Shown here in pieces: positions 8,684-15,186 of a stretch of 64,000 nucleotides of DNA; position 1 is the stretch's first letter; each line of letters starts with the position of its first letter. The position numbers and the translations under genes were made by a program. Origin of the DNA: RGIG2134 sp964461115 (GTDB taxonomy: Bacteria; Cyanobacteriota; Vampirovibrionia; Gastranaerophilales; Gastranaerophilaceae); assembly GCA_964461115.1 (NCBI GenBank), contig CAYWSX010000006.1:1-64000 (forward strand). The letters are read 5' to 3'. The notes beneath the pieces are model-generated. The model searched no databases and was not told the DNA's origin. It saw only the letters and a program-made list of their open reading frames with translations.

Positions 8684-9673
8684 TTACAAATATTTCAAAA
8701 ATTCATCAGTCGGAATATTTAGGCATTCCAAAGTGTCACAAGTTGTATTTCTTTTATCCCACAAACAAGGTCGGCATTCGCAATTTTCATTTCTTATCGC
8801 AATAATTTTATCAGATTTTGGGATTAATTTATTTTCATCAGTCGGGCCGAAAATTGCTAGGACTTTAGCTCCAACAGCAATACCTATATGCATTGGCGCG
8901 GAATCGCAGCAGATTAGAACCTCTTTTGAGGCTATAAGCTCTGCCAAATCCATTATATTTTTGGTTTTGCCGTAATAATTAATAAAATTTGAGTCATCTT
9001 CATTGAAATTTGCAGAAATCGCGTCGATATAGTCTTTGTCGTCAGGACCGCCTGCAAGATAGACTTTTTTTCCTTTTTCGATTAGTTTTTTTATCAATTC
9101 TGTCCATTTTTCGGGGCTGTAAGTTTTGACCATGTTTTTAGAGACACTCATTTTGCTTACTCCGGGGTGGATTATGATCGTATCCGGTTCGAATCCGGCC
9201 ATCGGCACTTTAATGTGCGGTAATTCGGGCAAGTCATTTGTGAGCGTTTTGACCAAATCATGGTACATGTTTACAGCATACTGATTTTTATTTAATTTTG
9301 ACGCATTTGTAAGAATCAGTTCGCTTAATTTCCCTGTATTATAGCCGTACCTTTGCTTTATGCTTGTCAAAAACAACAGAATAGAAATCATTTTGTTTCC
9401 GCCTGAAGAAATAACGATATCGAATTTTCCTTTGCGCGCTTCGAAAACCAATTTGAAAAGTTCAAGGTATTTGTTTTTACTTTTAATATCAATCGGAATT
9501 ACATTGTTAATTAAAGGACTCAAATCTCGTATAGATTTGCTTCTGGGTTCAAGGCAAAGAGTTATTTCCGCTTCGGGAAATTTATTTTTGAAACTTTGAA
9601 GGGTCGGCAGAAACAATACTTCATCCCCGATACCGCCAAAATTTATAAAAAGTGCTTTTTTAATCTCATTCAT
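8684..9673 (-). CDS. Glycosyltransferase family 9 (ADP-heptose:LPS heptosyltransferase-like)
   Basis: GT-B fold transferase resembling WaaC/WaaF/RfaF. Visible features are the N-terminal FGGIGDEVLFLPTL loop, a central IIIHPG segment, GKKVYLAGGPDD at the start of the C-terminal Rossmann domain, and the donor-site motif CCDSAPMHIGIAVGAKVLAIFGPTDE. It ends with a Cys-rich stretch (CECRPC...TCDTLEC). At 329 aa the length is normal. It would act on the cytoplasmic face, building an outer-membrane glycolipid core or a related heptose-containing glycan. The start codon lies six bases after a perfect TATAAT and has no Shine-Dalgarno. The exact donor sugar is not deducible. Confidence 0.88.
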   Translation of the reverse strand: MNEIKKALFINFGGIGDEVLFLPTLQSFKNKFPEAEITLCLEPRSKSIRDLSPLINNVIPIDIKSKNKYLELFKLVFEARKGKFDIVISSGGNKMISILLFLTSIKQRYGYNTGKLSELILTNASKLNKNQYAVNMYHDLVKTLTNDLPELPHIKVPMAGFEPDTIIIHPGVSKMSVSKNMVKTYSPEKWTELIKKLIEKGKKVYLAGGPDDKDYIDAISANFNEDDSNFINYYGKTKNIMDLAELIASKEVLICCDSAPMHIGIAVGAKVLAIFGPTDENKLIPKSDKIIAIRNENCECRPCLWDKRNTTCDTLECLNIPTDEFLKYL

Positions 9674-9685
9674 AAAATAATTATA
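9671..9685 (-). promoter_or_regulatory. Leaderless-type start: TATAAT-N6-ATG of the GT9 gene
   Basis: On the minus strand TATAAT (9685-9680) is followed by six bases and then the ATG (9673-9671). The string is identical to the one in front of rsmH at 2174-2188. No Shine-Dalgarno is present. Confidence 0.45.
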
Positions 9686-9716
9686 TCAAAAAAAATTCTA
9701 TAATTATTTTGTTTTG

Positions 9717-9745
9717 TTGACTGGAGTTATGCAAACTGATAATAT
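9717..9745 (+). promoter_or_regulatory. Sigma70-like promoter of the first poly-G prepilin gene
   Basis: TTGACT (9717-9722), a 17-bp spacer and TAATAT (9740-9745) put the transcript start near 9752, about 35 bp before the ATG at 9787. The gene therefore has its own promoter even though its reading frame is currently closed. Confidence 0.55.
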
Positions 9746-9786
9746 ATAAAAATAATAAATGTATCTTGAAGTGGAAAAGGTGGAAA

Positions 9787-10534
9787 ATGCTTAAAATATT
9801 GAATGTTGTAGGGGGGGGGGGCAGCCCTAAAATATAAAAGTGATAAAAAATTCACTTTTTTCGGAAATATAGAGCGTAGCCATTTTAACTTTGAAAATTT
9901 TCACCCCAGAAAAGCCTTTTCTGTTGCCGAAGCAATGATAACATTACTGATTGTCAGTGTTGCTTTAGCTGCAATGGCGCCAATGATTTCGAAGAATGTT
10001 AGCGGTACGTCGGGTATAAATATTGAAAATATCAAAAATCAAATTATTGAAGAGCTAAAAAAAGAATTGGTGCCGAAGGGCTCAATAATGTTTTTTAATG
10101 GAAATTATCTTTCTCCCCAAAATAAATGTCCTGAAGGTTGGATAAATTTGGTTGATGAAAATGCTGCTTGGGCGGGAAGATATTTTCGTGTTGCGGCAAA
10201 AGATAACATTGGAACTTGGCAGGCGTCTGCTTTACCGAATATTATCGGAGACATTGGGCTTGATAATAATATGGCCATAGATGATTGGGGGAGTGGAGCT
10301 ACAGGACAGTCAAGAATTAATGGAGCATTTTATTATGATTGGAGACCGGGAAGATATGAGGCGGGTAATGCTCCGGATCGAAGAGACTCCGGCCGTGTAA
10401 ATATGGATGCCTCCCGATTAATGGGAGTACAGTATTCTCCTTATGGGCGAGACAGGAACGAGAGTGATCCGAATGGGACTTGGACTGAGGTTAGACCATC
10501 AACGGTTGTGCTTTTAACTTGTCAAAAATCATAA
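9787..10534 (+). CDS. Phase-variable prepilin/tail-fibre-like fusion protein, out of frame here (11 G)
   Basis: The ATG at 9787 follows AAAGGTGG at ideal spacing. It reads 13 codons into a run of 11 G and stops at 9835-9837. Downstream of the G run a different frame is open from 9812 to 10534. Deleting one G joins them into about 248 residues. The leader then contains GGG and SDKKFTFF just as in the gene at 15187, followed by the prepilin signal KAFSVAEAM (cleavage expected before F, Glu at +5) and a hydrophobic helix. The C-terminal domain has CPEGW, RYFRVA, a VNMDASR block and a final RPSTVVLLTCQK, resembling phage tail-fibre collar and tip domains. Without frame repair the only in-frame start is the ATG at 9935 inside the signal helix. 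The difference could be real phase variation or a homopolymer sequencing error. Confidence 0.72.
9811..9821 (+). repeat. Poly-G tract, 11 bp (closed-frame length)
   Basis: Eleven consecutive G, 24 bp inside the reading frame. The homologous tract at 15223 has ten and leaves its frame open. Losing one G (or gaining two) would open this gene. Such tracts change length by slipped-strand mispairing. Confidence 0.9.
9838..9863 (+). repeat. 26-bp block shared with 15249-15274, contains an inverted repeat
   Basis: This block, 16 bp after the G tract, is identical to 15249-15274. It contains AAAAGTGA (9836-9843) and TCACTTTT (9852-9859) separated by 8 bases, a potential RNA hairpin followed by a T run. 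When translated in the open frame it gives SDKKFTFF in both genes. Confidence 0.8.
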
Positions 10535-10566
10535 AAAAAAAGAGTTCATTATGAACTCTCTTTTTA
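10533..10566. terminator. Bidirectional rho-independent terminator
   Basis: Inverted repeat AGAGTTCAT/ATGAACTCT (10541-10559) lies between an A run and a T run. It separates the convergent prepilin gene and metK and can serve both. Confidence 0.85.
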
Positions 10567-10579
10567 TTTGTATTATAGA

Positions 10580-11854
10580 CTATTTACAAGAACAGCAGCA
10601 ATTTTCAGCTTGTTCTCTCAATGTTTGAGCTTTGTCTGTCTTTTCCCAAGGAACTTCGATGTCCAGTCTGCCCATGTGTCCGTAAGCAGCGATATTTTGG
10701 TAGAATTTACCGCCGTTTTTGCCAGGCAAGCCGCGAAGGTCAAATTGGTTAATGATTGAAGCAGGTCTCAAATCAAAGTTTTTGATAACTAGTTTTTCAA
10801 TAGCGTCATCAGAAATTTTGCCTGTACCGAAAGTTTCAACCATAACAGAAACAGGTTCTGCAACACCGATTGCATATGCAACTTCGATTTCGCATTTTTC
10901 TGCTAAACCAGCTGCAACAATGTTTTTCGCAACGTATCTTGTCGCATAAGCTGCAGAACGGTCAACCTTTGTAGGATCTTTTCCTGAGAAAGCGCCGCCG
11001 CCGTGACGAGAGTATCCGCCATACGTATCAACGATGATTTTTCTTCCTGTTAAACCTGCGTCACCTTGAGGGCCGCCGATTACGAATCTTCCTGACGGAT
11101 TGATTAAGTATTTTGTATTTTCATCAGGTTTGATTGCGTCGTTTGCAAAAACAGGTTCGATAACGTATTTAATAAGGTCTGTTCTGATTCTCTCTTGAAC
11201 AAATTTGTTATCATCATTGCCGTCGATATCAGGATCGTGTTGAGTTGAAAGCAATACAGTATCAATTCTTGACGGTTTGCCGTCGATGTATTCAACAGAA
11301 ACCTGAGATTTTCCGTCAGGTCTCAAGTAGCTTAAGGTGTTGTTTTTTCTCACTTCAGCTAATTTTAGCGCCAATCTGTGTGCCAAGCTTATCGGAAGCG
11401 GCATCATTTCAGGAGTTTCGTTGCAGGCAAAGCCGAACATAATACCTTGGTCGCCCGCACCGATGTTTTCTGTTTCCATAGTTGAAGTGCTTGCATTGTT
11501 ATCACGTGTTTCGAGTGCTTTGTTTACGCCGCCCGCGATATCACAAGACTGTTCATCAATGCTTGTTAAAACCGCACATGTTTTATAGTCAAACCCGCCG
11601 CCTTCGCGTCCGACGTAGCCGATGTTCTTGATTGTGTTTCTTACAACTTGCGGAATATCAACGTAACAATCTGATGTAATTTCACCGCAAACAAGAGCCA
11701 TACCTGTTGTTACGGTAGTTTCTGCCGCAACTCTGGATTTCGGGTCTTTTGTTAAGAATTCATCTAAAATTGCGTCGGAAATCTGGTCACAAACCTTATC
11801 AGGGTGTCCTTCCGTTACAGATTCAGACGTGAATAAAAATCTTTTTGAAGCCAT
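10580..11854 (-). CDS. metK: S-adenosylmethionine synthetase MetK
   Basis: Makes SAM from methionine and ATP in the cytoplasm. Landmarks are ESVTEGHPDKVCDQISDAILD at the N-terminus, the GAGDQG ATP loop, and GGGAFSGKDPTKVDRS. At 424 aa it is slightly longer than usual (about 385-400). The extension is at the C-terminus, which ends in an unusual cluster CCCSCK. The start follows a good AAGGGAGAG site. A promoter is visible upstream. I saw no SAM riboswitch in the roughly 50-nt leader. The product feeds RsmH and other methyltransferases, and BioA uses SAM as amino donor. Confidence 0.97.
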   Translation of the reverse strand: MASKRFLFTSESVTEGHPDKVCDQISDAILDEFLTKDPKSRVAAETTVTTGMALVCGEITSDCYVDIPQVVRNTIKNIGYVGREGGGFDYKTCAVLTSIDEQSCDIAGGVNKALETRDNNASTSTMETENIGAGDQGIMFGFACNETPEMMPLPISLAHRLALKLAEVRKNNTLSYLRPDGKSQVSVEYIDGKPSRIDTVLLSTQHDPDIDGNDDNKFVQERIRTDLIKYVIEPVFANDAIKPDENTKYLINPSGRFVIGGPQGDAGLTGRKIIVDTYGGYSRHGGGAFSGKDPTKVDRSAAYATRYVAKNIVAAGLAEKCEIEVAYAIGVAEPVSVMVETFGTGKISDDAIEKLVIKNFDLRPASIINQFDLRGLPGKNGGKFYQNIAAYGHMGRLDIEVPWEKTDKAQTLREQAENCCCSCK

Positions 11855-11910
11855 TTTGCCTCTCCCTTTTTCGTAATCCTCAAAACAGCTGTCACCTGTT
11901 TGTTACTGGT

Positions 11911-11939
11911 ATAGTACTTCAAAAAGGATATAGGGTCAA
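11911..11939 (-). promoter_or_regulatory. metK promoter
   Basis: On the minus strand TTGACC (11939-11934), a 17-bp spacer and TACTAT (11916-11911) predict a start near 11904 and a leader of about 50 nt. The leader contains a small AAACAG/CTGTTT hairpin and then the Shine-Dalgarno. Confidence 0.6.
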
Positions 11940-11963
11940 CAAGTCTTTATTCGAAAATTTATA

Positions 11964-12635
11964 TTAATATAAAATTCCTGTTTCAAAAATTTTCTGAAGT
12001 TTTTCTCGCATAACGGTGTTGATTTCCTCAGGAGATTTCGTTCCGTCAATCGATATAAACCCGTATTCGTCTTTCATTTTGGAGTATTCTTCAAGACATT
12101 TGCTTTGATATAATTTAAATGATTTATAGAAATCTCGGCTTAAACCAATGTCGCGACCTGATTCATAGTAATCAAGCCCTGTTGTGCCGATAATTCTTTT
12201 GAGAAGAGTTTCAACCGGCATGTCGAGGTAAAACACCAAATCAGGTTCAGGCGCATAATCATATAGTTTTTTCACCCAATTCATGTCGTGGTCACGGACA
12301 ACATCACGCACAAATGCTGTGTATGTATATCTGTCCATCAAAACTACAAAACCTGCTTCCAGCGCAGGGATAACGGTATTTGTCAATCTGTCTGCAAAAT
12401 CTGCCGCATACAAAAGACTGAAAGTAGTTGCGTTTAAAAGATTTCGTTCTTTTGCATCATCAATTACCTGGCTTATCAGGCGGGAAGTCTTCCACTCGCT
12501 GACCATTGCGCCGTAGCTTTGGTCTTCAATCCAGCGTTTAAGCATATTGATTTGGGTTGATTTCCCTGCACCATCCGTGCCTTCGACAACAACCAGCAAA
12601 CCTTCATATCCGTGCTTTGTTTGAAATTTTCCCAT
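11964..12635 (-). CDS. Thymidylate kinase-like protein (second of a tandem pair)
   Basis: P-loop kinase of the dTMP-kinase family. The Walker A motif is EGTDGAGKST (about residues 18-27), and there is a DRYTYTAF segment (about 100-107) where Tmk has its DR(Y/F/H) motif, and an FADRL stretch. The 223-aa length fits Tmk. It starts on the base next to the stop codon of the upstream paralogue (12636), so the two are translationally coupled. The pair align along their length (EW, ISQ, TFSLL, FADRL, IPAL, AGFVVL, DRY, YTAF). dTMP phosphorylation is the family function, but one or both may use another nucleoside monophosphate. Confidence 0.85.
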   Translation of the reverse strand: MGKFQTKHGYEGLLVVVEGTDGAGKSTQINMLKRWIEDQSYGAMVSEWKTSRLISQVIDDAKERNLLNATTFSLLYAADFADRLTNTVIPALEAGFVVLMDRYTYTAFVRDVVRDHDMNWVKKLYDYAPEPDLVFYLDMPVETLLKRIIGTTGLDYYESGRDIGLSRDFYKSFKLYQSKCLEEYSKMKDEYGFISIDGTKSPEEINTVMREKLQKIFETGILY

Positions 12636-13310
12636 TTAGATTGAAATCCCTTTTTTTGCCAGTACTTCTTTTAACTTTTCTCTGAATTTTAGTTGCTTTG
12701 TGTGAATGCTTTCTTCCGCGTCGATTTCAAAAAGTCCGTATTCTTCTACCATTTTTTTGTATTCGCCGTTTACACGATTTTGGAAAATTAAATAACTTTC
12801 GTATGGGTCGTTGGAAAGCTTCAAATCCATGCCTGCTTCGTAGAATTTCGGTGCTCTGTTGGAGCAAATTCTTTTCAAAGAAACATCGGCGGGAACGCTG
12901 AAATAAGCTGTTAAGTCAGGCTGGATTGCAAAGCCGTACATATTTCTAACCCAATCCGGGTCAACGCCCCTTGCGACGTCTCTCGCAAAAGCCGTGTATA
13001 CATATCTGTCGGCCAGAACCACAAAGCCGGCTTTTAATGCAGGAATAATTATTTTTTCAAGTCTGTCTGCAAAATCTACCGCGTGAAGAAGTGAAAATGT
13101 GCGCGGAGACAGAAGATTTTTCTTTTTAGCAAGTTTTGTTGTTTGAGAAATCAAATCGGAAGAGTTCCACTCGGTGTATATTACATCAAGACCCATAGAT
13201 TGCACCCAGTCGCGCAAAATCGCAAGCTGCGTGGATTTGCCCGAGCCGTCTATGCCCTCAACGCAAATTAAAGTCCCTTTTAAATCATGAGGCTCTGAAA
13301 ATCTAAGCAA
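12636..13310 (-). CDS. Thymidylate kinase-like protein (first of a tandem pair)
   Basis: Paralogue of the following gene with Walker A EGIDGSGKST, DRYVYTAF, FADRL and the lid-side R residues. I chose the TTG at 13310. It follows GGGGAAAG and gives 16 residues before VEG, matching the 17 before VEG in the partner protein. A GTG at 13352 is the alternative and would add 14 residues. It lies in a three-gene minus-strand unit: HD phosphohydrolase, this kinase, second kinase. Having two adjacent Tmk-like genes is unusual, since one Tmk normally suffices for dTTP synthesis. Confidence 0.82.
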   Translation of the reverse strand: MLRFSEPHDLKGTLICVEGIDGSGKSTQLAILRDWVQSMGLDVIYTEWNSSDLISQTTKLAKKKNLLSPRTFSLLHAVDFADRLEKIIIPALKAGFVVLADRYVYTAFARDVARGVDPDWVRNMYGFAIQPDLTAYFSVPADVSLKRICSNRAPKFYEAGMDLKLSNDPYESYLIFQNRVNGEYKKMVEEYGLFEIDAEESIHTKQLKFREKLKEVLAKKGISI

Positions 13311-13363
13311 TTTCTTTCCCCGTATAAAACTACACTTTGACCATAATAGCACAAGTCAAAAAA

Positions 13364-14029
13364 TTATTGTAGCCCTTCCCATTCGGCATAAAAGTTCTTT
13401 AAAAAATCTTCCATAACTTTGTGTCTGCCTTCTGCTATCTTTTTCGCTTCCGGCGTATTCATCCGGTCTTTTAGAAGAAGGAGTTTTTCGTAAAAATGGT
13501 TAATTGTGCCGCCATCGGAATCCAGATAACTTTCTGCTGTGTCATGAAGCTCTATTTCTCTTTCGGGTCTGTGAATTTCACGATTATGTGCGCCGCCGTA
13601 TGCAAAAGTTCTTGCAATACCGATTGCGCCGATTGCATCAATCCTGTCACCGTCTTGAACTATCATTCCTTCAATGGTATTGATTTTATTTTCAACGTTT
13701 GCACCTTTGAATGACATGTTTTTAATTATTTCAAATACATTGGTGCGGGTTTTTTCATCAACGCCAAGAGTTACGAGAAAATCAGACGCTGTTTGGGCAC
13801 CGATTACAGAATCTCCGCCGTTAAATTTCCAGTCGGCAATATCGTGCAATAGAGCCGCACATTCAACTACAAGACTGTCTGCGTCAGGATAATATTGGAG
13901 AATATTTAGCGCATTTTTCCAAACACGGTATACATGCCAAAAGTCATGCCCCGAACCTTCGCCTTGCATTACTTTCTTCACGTGTTCAAGTGTTTTTTCA
14001 ATGATTTCTGTTTTGTCTAAAGTGTCCAT
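13364..14029 (-). CDS. HD-domain phosphohydrolase (YedJ-like)
   Basis: The protein carries the HD signature in order: H32 in GHDFWHVYRV, H62-D63 in LLHDIADWK, and a later VQDGDRIDAIGAIG (D about 133-137). These metal ligands define HD-superfamily phosphohydrolases, and the overall layout resembles E. coli YedJ. The substrate is unknown, probably a nucleotide or other phosphoester. It is the first gene of a minus-strand unit with two dTMP-kinase-like genes, so a role in nucleotide metabolism is a reasonable inference. Confidence 0.85.
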   Translation of the reverse strand: MDTLDKTEIIEKTLEHVKKVMQGEGSGHDFWHVYRVWKNALNILQYYPDADSLVVECAALLHDIADWKFNGGDSVIGAQTASDFLVTLGVDEKTRTNVFEIIKNMSFKGANVENKINTIEGMIVQDGDRIDAIGAIGIARTFAYGGAHNREIHRPEREIELHDTAESYLDSDGGTINHFYEKLLLLKDRMNTPEAKKIAEGRHKVMEDFLKNFYAEWEGLQ

Positions 14030-14123
14030 ATGACAATTATAATATAAAAATTAAATTCTTGTCATTCTGAAAGCTTTCAATTAAGATAATAGATTAATTA
14101 GAATAAAAGGTGGGTAATAAACT

Positions 14124-15110
14124 ATGAGAAAAGTAAGAATGGGAGCTTTTTCCGTTGCAGAGGCAATGATAACTCTTTTGATAGTAAGTGTAGCACTCGC
14201 TGCTATGGCGCCGATATTTTCAAAAAAAGCAAGCGTACAAAGCGGAGATTCAAAATGGATGTTTACTCGTAACGGTTCAGATATTACGCGTCCGGGTGGA
14301 AATGTCGGAATCGGCGTTCCTGCTTTGTTTAATCCTGAATCCAAGTTTGAAATCAGAGGGGACAATGGTCTGATAATCAAAGTTCAGGCTCCGTCAGGAC
14401 AAAACGCGAATATTTTAGATATCCGTAAAGGCAATACACAATTGGCATTTATGAATAAAGATGGTGTGTTTTACCTGTCAGAACCGACAATAATAAGAAA
14501 TTCAGTCTCACAAACCGGGTGGAACCCGCTGACAACATATAACGGTGAAGATTGGAGAAATGCATTAATGCGTGATGGCGGGCTCATGGTTAATACTACC
14601 GCCAATAGAAGGGTGTTTACTGCCAGTATTAACGGCACCGAAAATGCATGGATAAACTCAGATGGAAGCTCTTCTTTTGGCGGCTCTCCTCGGGGTATGG
14701 TTTCATTTTTCAATTTATCAGCGTGTCCTGCCGGATGGTCTCCTGTAAATTCCCTCTGGAACGGGCGTTTTCCGCGTTTTGCCGGTAATTATAACATTTG
14801 TACTTGGGGTGAGTCAGGCGGCAATTGTTCTAACGGAATAAACGAAACAGTCACTTATAACAGCGTGGGTCGCATGGATGGTGAAGGAACAAGACCAATT
14901 AGAGGCTCGTTTCAAGATTTTGAACAAAGATATGTCAACATTGGCGGTCCGTTTTTTGTAGATAACAATGTGTGGGCAACTGCAACATACCACTATGGCG
15001 GTGCGGCTGCTGTTAATGACCGTATGAATTTTGATTCTTGCCGCACGGTTCCATGTGCTAATGAAAATCGTCCTAAAGCTATCACTCTCCTCGGTTGTCA
15101 AAAAAATTAG
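14124..15110 (+). CDS. Prepilin-like N-terminus fused to tail-fibre-like domains (no poly-G tract)
   Basis: Residues 1-30 are a type IV prepilin-like signal: a short basic leader, GA|FSVAEAM with Glu at +5, and a hydrophobic helix TLLIVSVALAAMAPIF. The middle has the motif GGNVGIG...PESKFEIRG, a variant of the NVGIGT-x-P-x-AKLxVxG unit common in tail-fibre and S74-associated proteins. The C-terminal domain starts with MVSFFNLSACPAGW, includes GRFPRFAGNY and ends ENRPKAITLLGCQK. AAAAGGTGGG precedes the ATG. The first 75 bp of the signal region are nearly identical to the gene at 15187, indicating duplication. It is probably displayed on a pilus or pseudopilus as an adhesin or minor tip protein. 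Confidence 0.78.
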   Translation: MRKVRMGAFSVAEAMITLLIVSVALAAMAPIFSKKASVQSGDSKWMFTRNGSDITRPGGNVGIGVPALFNPESKFEIRGDNGLIIKVQAPSGQNANILDIRKGNTQLAFMNKDGVFYLSEPTIIRNSVSQTGWNPLTTYNGEDWRNALMRDGGLMVNTTANRRVFTASINGTENAWINSDGSSSFGGSPRGMVSFFNLSACPAGWSPVNSLWNGRFPRFAGNYNICTWGESGGNCSNGINETVTYNSVGRMDGEGTRPIRGSFQDFEQRYVNIGGPFFVDNNVWATATYHYGGAAAVNDRMNFDSCRTVPCANENRPKAITLLGCQKN

Positions 15111-15129
15111 TTTTAAATAGCTTAAAGAG

Positions 15130-15158
15130 TTGAAATATACCGGATTTTGGATTATAAT
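15130..15158 (+). promoter_or_regulatory. Strong sigma70-like promoter of the 10-G prepilin gene
   Basis: TTGAAA (15130-15135), a 17-bp spacer and a perfect TATAAT (15153-15158) predict a start near 15165, some 22 bp before the GTG. The gene is thus separately promoted from its upstream paralogue. Confidence 0.7.
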
Positions 15159-15186
15159 AATTCGGTTGAAAGAAGTATGGAGTTGA

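Noticed and set aside
9190..9200. GGTTCGAATCC-like string reminiscent of a tRNA T-loop
   Set aside because: It lies inside the GT9 coding region, with no acceptor, D or anticodon stem around it.
9935..10534. Gene starting at the ATG at 9935
   Set aside because: This ATG is the Met inside the prepilin signal (AEAM), so a protein from here would lack the cleavage site. The upstream ATG with ribosome site and G tract explains the locus better.
11855..11910. SAM riboswitch before metK
   Set aside because: The leader is only about 50 nt with a single small hairpin. None of the conserved cores of known SAM riboswitches is visible.
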